A DNA stretch of 64,000 bases, taken from assembly GCA_030770535.1 (NCBI GenBank), contig JASVEC010000038.1, forward strand, positions 186,001 to 250,000. The letters are read 5' to 3'. A program made the translations under genes and the position numbers. Positions 21,656-32,407 of this stretch are shown in pieces (position 1 is the first letter of the stretch; each line of letters starts with the position of its first letter). The notes under the pieces were generated by a model. The model was given only the letters and a program-made list of their open reading frames with translations, made no database searches and was not told where the DNA came from. Source of the DNA: Batkoa obscura. Its lineage: Eukaryota > Entomophthoromycota > Entomophthoromycetes > Entomophthorales > Batkoaceae.

Positions 21656-22237
21656 TTGTAAGTCGTTTTTGAGTTTCTTATATTTAGTATATATATATAT
21701 TTAATAAAGTAGTTTACACCATGGTTTGGCTTTTTGGTTTATCTTGAAATTTGCGCTATAGTGTAATTACAAATCAACTTTTTTTGGAATTATGATTTAT
21801 ATGCTTTCTGGTTTTCTTTTGTAATGAGGATAATATTTTCCCTTGAATAGTTTTTATAAGGAAGCTTCTGTAATTTATCCGCCTTAAATTGAAAAGCAGT
21901 TATCAATGTAGAGTATCTTTTTTAAACTTGAATCCTCTAGGGTGTATGTATTAAACAAAAGCAAGATTGGAAAGTATCAAATAAATTATAAAAATAAGCA
22001 TCAAAAGCCGATAGTTTTTAATAAAATAAAATTTAATAATTGTTAAGATATTTATTCAATACTTTTAATTAAAGCGCTAAAAGATTCGTTTGCCATAGCA
22101 TATAGATCTTTTATATTTGTTAGGACTATGGTTGCTGAAATAGTTTTTAATGAAAACAAGAAAGCATCAAAATAAACTTTTATAATATATTTTAGTTAAA
22201 AATATATTTTATAGGTCATTCGACGTTCGGAAAGGTG
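21656..22237. other. intergenic, nothing recognised
   Basis: About 0.6 kb upstream of the dead transporter and downstream of the carbonic anhydrase. A short (ta)n run occurs near 21690. No gene supported. Confidence 0.5.
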
Positions 22238-23017
22238 TCACTTAAAAGTACATTCAAATACTCCTACTTCATGAAGCTCAGTAGTATTTCGAATAGGTCT
22301 ACTATTATTGCCATGTACTGCACTCTTTAAGATGTCTAATTGGTGAGAGGATATAGATAATATATGATCAGAAATTATAAACCTAGTAGCTTCCGTACAT
22401 GGGGGAGTAGTAAGAGAACCACGATAAACATGACCAGATTGAAATCCATGTACAGCTTTATATAAGCTACCAAGCTCTAATCCACAGAACTCTTTTTTAT
22501 TAGTAATTTTGCTACTTTGAGAAAGACCCTTAAAAAAGCCATCATGATCTTCTAAAAATAAATCAACATCAAAAAGCACACCAAAGACTTGATAGGCATT
22601 CGCATAATCATTAGTAAATACAAAGTGGGCTTCCAGGTCTGCTCTTTTCCCATCGATGGTATGTTCAGCTGGTGTATGGATGTGGAATTGTTTTAAGTAT
22701 AATTCGTAGCCATCTAGCTCAAAAAAAGGTACATGGACTGAAGCTAAATCTACTGAGATAGCATTCCCACTACTTACATAAGCAAGGGTAGCCTCAGTAT
22801 TAGGCCATTCATTAACATAATCCTTGTTAGTTGTAAAGTCAGAAACGTGTTTTTTTAAAGCAATAGGTGATTGTCTCTTTCCTTCTTTGCAGATTTTGTA
22901 GGCGCTACTAATCGAGCCCCAGCGACTTGGTCCATTATCTTTGTCATAGCCCCAATCGTTATTTCCAATAATTAGTTTAAGAAGTAGTATATTTATTGTT
23001 GTAAGGAGTAAGTTCAT
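22238..23017 (-). CDS. secreted alpha-carbonic anhydrase
   Basis: Single exon, 259 aa. A signal peptide (MNLLLTTINILLLKLIIG) is followed by NDWGYDKDNGPSRWGSIS, the family's W-x-Y start. Zinc ligands are visible as FHIHTPAEH (two His) and, 20-odd residues on, LEAHFVF (third His). GKRQSPIAL is the family's RQSPI/V strand. SLTTPPCTEATRFIISDH is the substrate-pocket loop with the conserved Thr before the PPC. One Cys near the N-terminus (KICKEGKRQ) and the Cys of PPCTE can form the usual disulphide of secreted forms. It interconverts CO2 and bicarbonate outside the cell or in the secretory path. Complete; alpha-type enzymes are patchily distributed in fungi. Confidence 0.95.
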   Translation of the reverse strand: MNLLLTTINILLLKLIIGNNDWGYDKDNGPSRWGSISSAYKICKEGKRQSPIALKKHVSDFTTNKDYVNEWPNTEATLAYVSSGNAISVDLASVHVPFFELDGYELYLKQFHIHTPAEHTIDGKRADLEAHFVFTNDYANAYQVFGVLFDVDLFLEDHDGFFKGLSQSSKITNKKEFCGLELGSLYKAVHGFQSGHVYRGSLTTPPCTEATRFIISDHILSISSHQLDILKSAVHGNNSRPIRNTTELHEVGVFECTFK

Positions 23018-23313
23018 TAATTGATAAAAAGTATCAGACTATAGCTCAAATACCATATTTTTATACTACTTTTGTGTTAAATCTTGTTATGGTATTTATT
23101 GATTTGCTATGGTTTACTACAACTTTATTATTTTGTGGTATCTTTTGTGGTTGATTAAAAAAATCAAGTTTTGTGACTGCTAATTTTTAAGGTTTATTAA
23201 ATAACATAAAGTAGGTTGTTATTAGTGTTTTTATTATTTATCATAAAAAAGGGCGTCATTTAATTAAAAGGAAGATAATTAGGGCAAACACTTGTATATT
23301 TATATAAGAGAGA

Positions 23314-23368
23314 TATTTTTTAATACTTTATTTTTTAATACTTTATTTTTTAATACTTTATTTTTTAT
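23314..23368. repeat. 15-bp tandem repeat, 3-4 copies
   Basis: The unit ttttttaatacttta repeats three to four times, about 190 bp upstream of the argininosuccinate lyase ATG. Recent-looking simple repeat. Confidence 0.85.
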
Positions 23369-23552
23369 TTGACATTTTTGAATTAATGCTTCAAATTGAA
23401 ATGAGTAATGCTAACAAAATGTACTATTAGTCATACCAATTATAAATAAGAGTTAAGATGACTCAAAGTGAATGCAATTGGCTAATAGGTGAAACAAGGG
23501 ATAATGAATAGTATAAAAGGAGCAAAAATGGAGTTAATAATTTATTTTAAAA

Positions 23553-25052
23553 ATGAGTGAAAACGAAGAATCAAAAAAGTTATGGGGTGGTCGATTTAGC
23601 GGAGTAAGCGACCCACTGATGGATGAACTGAATTATTCGATAGGTTATGATAAACGATTATATAAAGTAGACATATTAGGATCAATCGCTTATGCTCATG
23701 CATTACAGGATGCTGGTTTATTAAGTTTAGAAGAAAGCACTTTAATCGAAAAGGGATTGAATCAGGTTTTAGAGGAATGGGAGCAAAAAAAATTTGTGAT
23801 TAAGGAAAGTGATGAAGATATACACACGGCAAATGAGCGCAGATTAACTGAAATCATTGGAGCCGTAGGTGGGAAACTGCATACTGGGAGATCACGCAAT
23901 GATCAGGTTGCTACTGATATGCGTCTGTGGTTAAGAGAGGAAATTAAGATACTACTTTCTCAGCTACATCTTACAATTCAAAATATGGTTGAAATTGCAG
24001 ATGAGAATAAAGACATTATTTTACCAGGTTACACACACTTACAACGAGCACAACCAATTAGATTCAGTCATTGGCTATTGAATTATATATTTCGCTTTAA
24101 ATCAGATTACCAGCGTTTGACTGAAATACTACAGAGAGTAAACCAATTGCCATTGGGTGCTGGGGCATTAGCTGGTAATCCATTTTCTATCAATCAAAAA
24201 AAGATAGCAGAGGAATTGCAGTTTTCAGAAATTATACCAAATTCTATCTTGGCAGTGTCAGATAGAGATTTTATAATTGAGTTTTTATTTTGGGCATCTT
24301 TAACTGGAATTCATATATCCCAAGTATCAGAAGATTTAATCATCTATTCATCAAAAGAATTCGACTATATACAATTAAATGAAAGACATTCAACCGGATC
24401 TAGTTTAATGCCACAAAAATGTAATCCTGATAGTTTAGAATTATTGAGAGGTAAATCTGGAAGAATATTCGGAAAGGTACATAATATTTTAAAATTTTTG
24501 ATTAAATTTAGCTTAAATTTTAATAAAGCTAAGCGGATTTATGATGACTATGAAAGGGCTGCCCTCTTCTTATAATAAAGATATGCAAGAAGACAAAGAA
24601 CCAATGTTTGATACTGTAGACACAATGAAAAAGTGCATTCCGTTAATTGGTGATGTTATTAGTATGTTGACTGTAATTCCTATTATTTTAGTCTATGCAC
24701 GTATTAACTTGTTTAGGTTAACAATATAAAAATGGCAGAAGCTCTTAGTGAGGATATGCTAGCTACCGATTTAGCAGATTATTTGGTAAGAAAGGGGGTA
24801 CCATTTAGAGAAAGTCATCATCATGCCGGACAGTTGGTTTTGAGATCCGAAGAACTAGAAACACCTATTACTCAGCTTCCATTAAATGTACTAAAAGAGC
24901 AACACGAAGTCTTTGGAGATGATGTTAAAGATATGGGAGGTAATTTTGAAGCATCATGTGATAGACGTAACGGGATTGGAGGAACTTCCTTGCAATCGGT
25001 TGAAAACCAAATTCAAAGTATAAAACAATGGCTTGCTTCTCAGGAAAATTAA
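23553..25052 (+). CDS. ARG4: argininosuccinate lyase
   Basis: Three exons (23553-24476, 24529-24672, 24717-25052) with introns of 52 and 44 nt give 467 aa, the normal length. The start KLWGGRFSG is typical. The catalytic loop [20 protein letters not shown] carries the family signature (usual form GSSxMPxKxNP). [16 protein letters not shown] and [18 protein letters not shown] are the other two conserved regions. After the first intron the frame resumes as [20 protein letters not shown]. It cleaves argininosuccinate to arginine and fumarate, the last step of arginine synthesis. A TATA-like gtataaaagg lies about 40 bp before the ATG. Complete and apparently functional. Confidence 0.95.
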
Positions 25053-25138
25053 ATAATGATTTAAATAAATGAAGCAGTTATGATACTGGTTTTATATGAA
25101 ACCCGACAATTTTTTTAAAAGGAGATTTTTTAAATATT

Positions 25139-25238
25139 TGGGAGTGTTTTTTTTGACTTCATTATTTTTTCCATTTTTTAAGCGCTATTTGCGTGGAAAA
25201 TTTGTTAGTAAAATTCTTAAACAAAAACACATCCTCAT
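25139..25238. repeat. MITE-like dispersed element, copy 2
   Basis: Same orientation as copy 1: gggagtgttttttttgactt at one end, core taagcgctatttgcgtgg, and aaaaacacatcctcat at the other. It lies about 250 bp upstream of MCO1. Confidence 0.75.
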
Positions 25239-25491
25239 TTTATGATCTTTACCTTTTTGGAATAAGCTTATTAGATTAAAATAAATTAGATAAGCAGTTA
25301 CATCATTGGAAATTTAATTCTTTAGAATCAAGCAAAATCTGCTCAAATTTTGTAAGCTATTTTTTAAGATCTTGTTAGAGAAAATGAGCTATTTTTTGGA
25401 TAACCATATTCGTGTCAATCATTATTAGATTGAATCTCAATAAAAAGTGAATAAATTAGACCATGCCAATCTAAAAAATTATTTTTAAAAA

Positions 25492-27285
25492 ATGATAGCT
25501 GTGCTATTTGTATTGTTTATAAGCAATATCCTTATTGTATCAGGATATCAACCAGGCTACAGGTATGGCCAAACACGCTATTATAAATGGATAGTAGCAG
25601 AAGAGAGTATAGTTAGCTGGGATAAAGACATAAAGTTGATAACAATTAATGGTAGGTTTCCAGGACCAAAGATAGAAGTCAATAGTTATGACACTATCAT
25701 CGTTGATGTTGTTAATAACATGGATAGTGATTTAACAATACATTGGCATGGTATGTTACAAAAAGGCACTGTAATATCAGATGGGGTACCTTATGTGACA
25801 CAGGATCCGATTAAACCTAACCAATCTTACCGTTATGAGTATCATGTCACAGATCAAGCTGGTACTTGGTATTATCATGCTCATACTGGATTAGACTCTG
25901 AACAATTATTCGGACCATTAATAGTTCGTGATCAACCACACATTTATAAGGACTTAGTCAGGCACGATAATCAATTTTATTACGACGAAGAAAGAATAAT
26001 TGTATTATCAGAAATGAGAATAAAATCATCAGTTGCGATGGTTCAAGGACTAAAGAGTACTCCATTTAAATGGGTTGGTAATCCAGATTATATATTAACA
26101 AATGGAAAATCGTTTAATTATAACAATAACACTAATCACACAATTATTGGGAAAAACAAGTTTAATGATGGATATCAAGTTATCAAAGTTGAACAAAATA
26201 GGAGATATAGAATAAGGATTATTGGGGCATTAGAAGTTATGTCAATAGCTTTTATTATACCAAATCATAAAATAACTTTAATTGAAGTGGAAGGTACATA
26301 TATTGAACCTTATCAAGTAAGTGAAGTACAAATTAATCCTGGACAGAGGGTATCAATAATTCTAGAAACAGATCAAGCTGTAGACAACTATATGATGTGT
26401 GCCAAATCACTTGGATCGAAAGATAGTACTTGTGATAGTGGTTTATCTATTTTACATTATAAAGGAGCAAAAGATTATAAAGAATTAGAGACCAAAATTT
26501 ATGATAAAGTGTATAAAGCGCCTCCCATCACAAGATACGATAAAGATTATTACACTAATAAGTGGTATTTAAGGAGAAAGTTAAAACACTTTTATGATGT
26601 GCCTAAAACTGTTAACAAGAGACTTTATTTCAAAGTAGCTGAAGCAAGCGATGTTAATAAAGCTATTTATTTTACAATGGATGGAAAAAGGGTATCAAAA
26701 GATAATAGTACTTTATGGACTGAAGTAGTAGATAAAACGTATGTACCATATCAAGAAAATTCACAAGGAATCGTAGATATCAGGGAAGGTGATAGTGTAC
26801 AGATAGTTATTGAACACTTTGCTATGCGCAATAATAGTACAAACTGTATTATCCATCCATGGCATTTACATGGTCATTCATATTATGTTGTTGGTTATGG
26901 TAAAGATGACTTCAAAATTGATGAAGAAAGAGAAATCGAAGATAATTTGAGATATGGGAATAAAATCCCAATTTTGAGGGATACCTTTACACATTATCCT
27001 GATATCGTTGATCAAAATCAATTACAAGCAAAGGCATTTAACTTTAAAATATCCACTCTGAAGGTTGCGTTCTCAGAGAATCAAGATTTCACTGCTGTCA
27101 GGTCTAATATTAATATCAATAATAATCCAGATGAATATGTCTCTTGCGGCTGGTATGCGATCCGATTTATTGCCGATAACCCTGGCTCTTGGTTTATGCA
27201 TTGTCATATTACTCCACATTTAATTATGGGGAAATACCATATCATTAACGAGTTGCCTAGGAATTATCATATAAATAGATATTAA
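25492..27285 (+). CDS. multicopper oxidase 1 (laccase/ascorbate-oxidase-like), secreted
   Basis: Single exon, 597 aa. Signal peptide (IAVLFVLFISNILIVSG), then three cupredoxin domains. All four copper motifs are present: HWHGMLQKGTVISDG; WYYHAHTGLDSEQLFGPL; HPWHLHGHSYYVVGYG; HCHITPHLIMGKYH. The order, the WHGxxQxGTxxxDG form and the length fit the fungal ascorbate-oxidase/laccase-like branch. It lacks an evident C-terminal membrane anchor of the Fet3 type, so it is likely secreted. Substrate (phenols, ascorbate, Fe2+ or other) cannot be decided by eye. The T1 axial position, by alignment to HCHIEPHLHMGM of ascorbate oxidase, is Lys. Blocks of the gene are nearly identical to MCO2 and MCO3, separated by diverged patches. 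Confidence 0.92.
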   Translation: MIAVLFVLFISNILIVSGYQPGYRYGQTRYYKWIVAEESIVSWDKDIKLITINGRFPGPKIEVNSYDTIIVDVVNNMDSDLTIHWHGMLQKGTVISDGVPYVTQDPIKPNQSYRYEYHVTDQAGTWYYHAHTGLDSEQLFGPLIVRDQPHIYKDLVRHDNQFYYDEERIIVLSEMRIKSSVAMVQGLKSTPFKWVGNPDYILTNGKSFNYNNNTNHTIIGKNKFNDGYQVIKVEQNRRYRIRIIGALEVMSIAFIIPNHKITLIEVEGTYIEPYQVSEVQINPGQRVSIILETDQAVDNYMMCAKSLGSKDSTCDSGLSILHYKGAKDYKELETKIYDKVYKAPPITRYDKDYYTNKWYLRRKLKHFYDVPKTVNKRLYFKVAEASDVNKAIYFTMDGKRVSKDNSTLWTEVVDKTYVPYQENSQGIVDIREGDSVQIVIEHFAMRNNSTNCIIHPWHLHGHSYYVVGYGKDDFKIDEEREIEDNLRYGNKIPILRDTFTHYPDIVDQNQLQAKAFNFKISTLKVAFSENQDFTAVRSNININNNPDEYVSCGWYAIRFIADNPGSWFMHCHITPHLIMGKYHIINELPRNYHINRY

Positions 27286-27420
27286 TAACGAGTAATAAAT
27301 ATAATACTTTAACTTTAAAAAGCTCAAGTATGTGGATATTTCGTCTTTTATTAGTTTCAGATGGAACTATCACACCATAAATTTTTTTAAAGATATTTAC
27401 GTATAACTAATATACTTATA

Positions 27421-27520
27421 TATGTGTATATTTTCTTGGTCTCATTACTTTTTCTATTTTTTAAGTGCTATTTGAGCAGAAAGATAGTGGAATTCTTAAA
27501 CAAAAAATACATCCCCATAT
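27421..27520. repeat. MITE-like dispersed element, copy 3
   Basis: Diverged copy in the orientation of copy 1: core ttttaagtgctatttgagca, end aaaaaatacatccccatat. It lies about 135 bp downstream of MCO1. Confidence 0.7.
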
Positions 27521-27918
27521 CTTTTTCAACACTTCATTAAAAATTGTGAAATTAAAAGCTTAATTACAGGTAAAGGTTCAACCCATATAATTTTCAACAA
27601 TATTACCAAAAGATTATGTTGACAGGATTGAAAACATTTTATATCTGATTATTCAAAATATCCTTTTTATTATATTAATAATATAACAAAATGGTTTAAT
27701 TTATTTTTTTAAATTTAAATTAACCAATCCTCAGTTGCCTAAGCTTGAATGTGCCATTATTAAATAATGAATCTTATAACTAACTGTTTGTTTTATCATA
27801 CTGATTTGAGGCATGTTAGCTTTATTTAAAATGAACAGTTACCTAGCACACATTCAAACTTGAATAGGATATTGACTAACTAATTTCTAAATTTATAAGA
27901 ATAGCAAAAAAGGACAAT

Positions 27919-28020
27919 TTGAGGATGTATTTTTGTGTTTAAGAATTTTACCAACAAATTTCCACTCAAATAGCGCTTAAAAAATGGAAAAATAATAAAA
28001 CCAAAAAAAAACAGCCTCAT
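27919..28020. repeat. MITE-like dispersed element, copy 4 (inverted)
   Basis: Opposite orientation to copies 1-3: ttgaggatgtatttttgtgt, core ccactcaaatagcgcttaaa, then atggaaaaataataaaacca and acagcctcat. It lies between MCO1 and MCO2. Confidence 0.75.
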
Positions 28021-28641
28021 TTATAAAGGGCATTCCCCCATATTTGATAGAGTGTTCCAAAAAACATCAATGATATTAGCAAACATTATGGAGTGACGAC
28101 ATTTTTTTAAAGATCATTTTTATTTTGAATAAAAATTAATTTAATAATAAATGTTAGTCAAACTGGGCTAAATTTACTATACTTTAATCTGGGATTTAAT
28201 TTTAGTTAAAAAAGCGCTATTTTAATTCAAACTACTAAAATTAAATAGATAGATTTAGTTCAATTGTAACTTTACAAAATCCAAAAATACCATGGATATT
28301 TGATAGTTATAATTTTGATGCTATATTTTATTGTTTTTGTAACCATTTAAACCAACTTTATACTATTTTACTGCTCATTTAAGGATACAAATTTAAGGTA
28401 TTAATATTCAAATCAGCCCAACTATAAGTTACTGAATATAAAAATCAACGCTATATAATGTACACTTAAATTTAAATAAATGCATTAATAAGTTACGAAC
28501 TTCTCCCGTATTAATAATGGTACTAAAAATTGAGCTAATTTTGCCTAATAATAATTCAAAAACTCAGCCATAAAAGTGCCATTGTTTAAAAATGAGTTAT
28601 TTTCAAAGAATAAAATTTGATCATTGTCATGAATATCCCCT

Positions 28642-28722
28642 ATATTATCCAACTTTGGTCTTTATTTAAAAACATTAAGAAGCCTTTTCAGCATTTTTTA
28701 AATAGTCAAAAGTTGGATAATA
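28642..28722. repeat. 81-bp inverted-repeat element
   Basis: Perfect 15-bp terminal inverted repeats (atattatccaacttt and aaagttggataatat) enclose about 50 bp. It is either a different short MITE-like element or a regulatory hairpin, about 155 bp upstream of the MCO2 start. Seen once in this window. Confidence 0.55.
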
Positions 28723-28878
28723 TGGCTGATGTTTGTAGCAATGTTTGTTTTATTGAATAAAAGGATGGTCGTAAATCTTTAACAAAAAATACGCCCCTAT
28801 CAATGATTAGGGCGATCCCAAGGAAGGATTGAGAAAACTATAAAAGTTAAATAATAATTATAAAATTGCTATTTTAAA

Positions 28879-30660
28879 ATGATAGTTGAACTATTACTGT
28901 TGATTTTAGCTAATGCGCTTATTATTTCTGGATATCAACCAGCATATGGATATCATAGAACACGCTATTATAAATGGATAGTAGCAGAAGAGAGTATAGT
29001 TAGCTGGGATAAAGACATAAAGTTGATAACAATTAATGGTAGGTTTCCAGGACCAAAGATAGAAGTCAATAGTTATGACACTATCATCGTTGATGTAACA
29101 AATAACTTAGATCGTGATTTAACAATACATTGGCATGGTATGTTACAAAAAGGCACTGTAATATCAGATGGGGTACCTTATGTGACACAGGATCCGATTA
29201 AACCTAACCAATCTTACCGTTATGAGTATCATGTCACAGATCAAGCTGGTACTTGGTATTATCATGCTCATACTGGATTAGACTCTGAACAATTATTCGG
29301 ACCATTAATAGTTCGTGATCAACCACACATTTATAATGATCTAATTAGCTATGATAATCAATTTAGTTACGACGAAGAAAGAATAATTGTATTATCAGAA
29401 ATGAGAATAAAATCATCAGTTGCGATGGTTCAAGGACTAAAGAGTACTCCATTTAAATGGGTTGGTAATCCAGATTATATATTAACAAATGGAAAATCGT
29501 TTAATTATAACAATAACACTAATCACACAATTATTGGGAAAAACAAGTTTAATGATAGATATCAGGTTATCAAAGTTGAAAAAAATAGGAGATATAGAAT
29601 AAGGATTATTGGAGCATTAGAAGTTATGTCAATAGCTTTTATTATACCAAATCATAAAATAACTTTAATTGAAGTGGAAGGTACATATATTGAACCTTAT
29701 CAAGTAAGTGAAGTACAAATTAATCCTGGACAGAGGGTATCGATAATTCTAGAAACAGATCAAGCTGTAGACAACTATATGATGTGTGCCAAATCACTTG
29801 GATCGAAAGATAGTACTTGTGATAGTGGTTTATCTATTTTACATTATAAAGGAGCAAAAGATTATAAGGAACTACAAACAACATTTTACGATAAAGTGTA
29901 TAAAGCGCCTCCCATCACAAGATATGAAAAGGATTATTCTACCAGTAAGTGGTATTTAAAAAGAAAGTTAAAGCATTTTTACAATGTACCTTTAAAAGTC
30001 AATAAAAATATTTATTTCAAAGTAGCTGAAGCAAGCGATGTTAATAAAGCTATTTATTTTACAATGGATGGAAAAAGGGTATCAAAAGATAATAGTACTT
30101 TATGGACTGAAGTAGTAGATAAAACGTATGTACCATATCAAGAAAATTCACAAGGAATCGTAGATATCAGGGAAGGTGATAGTGTACAGATAGTTATTGA
30201 ACACTTTGCTATGCGCAATAATAGTACAAACTGTATTATCCATCCATGGCATTTACATGGTCATTCATATTATGTTGTTGGTTATGGTAAAGATGACTTC
30301 AAAATTGATGAAGAAAGAGAAATCGAAGATAATTTGAGATATGGGAATAAAATCCCAATTTTAAGGGATACCTTTACACATTATCCTGATATCGTTGATA
30401 AAAAAATTCCACTAGGATCTCCTTTGGGAAAGCTAAATTTACAGGTCGGATATTCAGAGAATCAAAATTTTACCAATGTCAAATCTAACATTAATATTAA
30501 TGACAACCCAGAGGAATATGTCTCTTGTGGCTGGTATGCAATCCGATTCATAGCCAACAACCCTGGTTCTTGGTATATGCATTGTCATATTACTCCACAT
30601 TTAATCATGGGCAAATTCCATATCATCAATGAGTTGCCTGCTGACTATCATATACAATGA
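28879..30660 (+). CDS. multicopper oxidase 2 (laccase/ascorbate-oxidase-like), secreted
   Basis: Single exon, 593 aa. Signal peptide MIVELLLLILANALIISG. Copper motifs as in MCO1, with HCHITPHLIMGKFH at the C-terminus. From 28980 to 30215 it appears identical, base for base, to MCO3 37746-38981. After that point MCO2 follows MCO1 (GKDDFKIDEEREIEDNLRYG) for about 65 codons and then becomes unique (DKKIPLGSPLGKLNLQVGY). A TATA-like actataaaag lies about 40 bp before the ATG. Intact. Confidence 0.92.
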   Translation: MIVELLLLILANALIISGYQPAYGYHRTRYYKWIVAEESIVSWDKDIKLITINGRFPGPKIEVNSYDTIIVDVTNNLDRDLTIHWHGMLQKGTVISDGVPYVTQDPIKPNQSYRYEYHVTDQAGTWYYHAHTGLDSEQLFGPLIVRDQPHIYNDLISYDNQFSYDEERIIVLSEMRIKSSVAMVQGLKSTPFKWVGNPDYILTNGKSFNYNNNTNHTIIGKNKFNDRYQVIKVEKNRRYRIRIIGALEVMSIAFIIPNHKITLIEVEGTYIEPYQVSEVQINPGQRVSIILETDQAVDNYMMCAKSLGSKDSTCDSGLSILHYKGAKDYKELQTTFYDKVYKAPPITRYEKDYSTSKWYLKRKLKHFYNVPLKVNKNIYFKVAEASDVNKAIYFTMDGKRVSKDNSTLWTEVVDKTYVPYQENSQGIVDIREGDSVQIVIEHFAMRNNSTNCIIHPWHLHGHSYYVVGYGKDDFKIDEEREIEDNLRYGNKIPILRDTFTHYPDIVDKKIPLGSPLGKLNLQVGYSENQNFTNVKSNININDNPEEYVSCGWYAIRFIANNPGSWYMHCHITPHLIMGKFHIINELPADYHIQ

Positions 30661-31045
30661 TCATAAACGGATTTCAGTAATAAAGTTTTAGTTGCTAAAG
30701 CTCAGTTGGTTTTTTTCGAATGTATCATTTTATATAAAGTTAGTTATATTTTAAATTTTAAATCATAAGTTTCAATACCTTTATATGTTGTAATATTTGA
30801 TATTGAATACTATTTCCTATTTACTAGATCATCATAAAAGTGACACTTAAATTACAGAGCTCAAATTTATAATCTAAAATGTTAAATTTACAAGAACATT
30901 GTATTTAGATAATGACTTAGTATATTTTAATAAGAACGGATAAGTCTGTCTACTAAATTGAATAAGCTATATAACCATTAAAGTTAAATCGTTATATAAA
31001 TAAGTACATTCATTTAATAGTCTAATCTAATTATAACACAATGAG

Positions 31046-31496
31046 TTAAGAATTCCCTGCTACTTTGTCATAAAATCTTTCCAAAGCAGCTTTAGCTTTA
31101 TTGTCGAACCTGCCTAAAAGAAGGGAACTGATAAATAACACGTAGCTTGGACCACACTAACAATAAATAAGTAAATGAATGATTCTAACTAATATTTATT
31201 GATTTACTCCATAGTGCTATATTACGACCCACAAGTCTTGAAATAAGTGGTACTATCTGCAAACCTAAAATTAATTTCAAATTGTGTACGTTTTCTTCCC
31301 AGTCATAGATAGGGTCATCATATTCATCTTGATATAATTCACCACTACATGTAGAATCTACATCCGATATCGAATATAGTCCAGGATCTTGTTCAATTTT
31401 ATTATTTTTTGAGTCCACTATCTTATAGCTTGAACCCATCAAATTTATGTATGAAGTATTATCTCCTATATTTAATTTTTGTTGCTCTTCCTTCAA
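31046..31496 (-). CDS. uncharacterised small membrane protein, 3' structure uncertain
   Basis: The first exon (from the ATG at 31496) encodes a polar, acidic N-terminus with YDWEENVHNLKLILGLQIVP and then LISRLVGRNIALWS, a hydrophobic or amphipathic segment. Read straight through, it stops at 31185. A further conserved-looking stretch downstream, 31046-31153 (YVLFISSLLLGRF, then DNKAKAALERFYDKVAGNS, stop at 31046), looks like a second membrane segment and a cytosolic tail. A clear TATTGTTAG acceptor precedes it, but the best donor (GTAAATC at 31190) leaves the frames out of phase; alternative donors upstream restore phase. Family not recognised. It is divergent from the TMEM14 gene, sharing about 150 bp of promoter. 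Confidence 0.5.
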
Positions 31497-31650
31497 TTAT
31501 TAGCTAAAAGGATAAAATTAAAATTAAAAATACCATTTTGAAATTATGAAAAATATAAAAAATAATATTCTCAAAAAATCCGACTTGAAATATAAACACG
31601 CAATCCAAAGCCCCAAAATTTCAATTTCACTTTTCAAAACTTTGAAAAAA

Positions 31651-31971
31651 ATGAGTGACCACATCGCATTCACAATGTCTGGATTATGCGCCGTAGGCGG
31701 TATGGTGGGTTATGCTAGAACTGGCTCTATCCCATCTGCTGTTGCTGGTTTAGGTTTTTCTTTGTTATATGGTGTTAATGGTAAATTAATTAAAGATCAG
31801 CGTGACTATTGCTATGAAAGCACTGCAGTCACTTCTTTACTCTTAGCAGCTGCTCAAGCTCCACGTGCCATCCGATTAAGGAAACCGGTACCTATTGCTT
31901 TAGGATCCACCGCTCTCTTAGCTGGTGTTTATTATATTAAGAAGGCTTATGAAGAAAGATATGGTGTTTAA
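31651..31971 (+). CDS. TMEM14 family (UPF0136) membrane protein
   Basis: 106 aa from the ATG at 31651: MSDHIAFTMSGLCAVGGMVG, ARTGSIPSAVAGLGFSLLYG and PVPIALGSTALLAGVYYIKK show the family's Gly-rich helices. Length from this start is typical for the family. A longer in-frame start at 31546 would add 35 Lys-rich residues, but that would leave only 49 bp to the divergent neighbour's ATG. The a-rich context ttgaaaaaaatg also favours 31651. Animal TMEM14C sits in the mitochondrial inner membrane and helps haem synthesis; a similar place in fungi is inference. Confidence 0.88.
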   Translation: MSDHIAFTMSGLCAVGGMVGYARTGSIPSAVAGLGFSLLYGVNGKLIKDQRDYCYESTAVTSLLLAAAQAPRAIRLRKPVPIALGSTALLAGVYYIKKAYEERYGV

Positions 31972-32407
31972 TATTAGAATTAAAAATTTCATAATCTATA
32001 AGCAGATTAAGCTTGTAAAGAGTATTTTTATGTTTAAAGCTTACTATATAGTTTCCATTTTAGATATTTTATATGGATCTGTTTGATCTTTATCTCTTTT
32101 AGCAACTCAACATAATTTGGTATAAATTAACATTATGTTTAAAGTTAAATGTGATAAATTCCGTCGATATAGCAATAAATCAATAGGAAATCAATGCCTA
32201 ATTTAAATGAAACTAAACTATTAAAATTATGAAAGCTCTACATTGTTACTAATTTACTTAAAACAGTTATACTAAAAAAGTAAAAATAGAATACAAGCAT
32301 TGTTAAAGCCACACTATACTTTTGATCTTATTAATAGCTTTTACTTTCGATATCAATTTATTCACAAACAAACAAGTAGAGTTTACACATAATTAACTAA
32401 AATGTTA

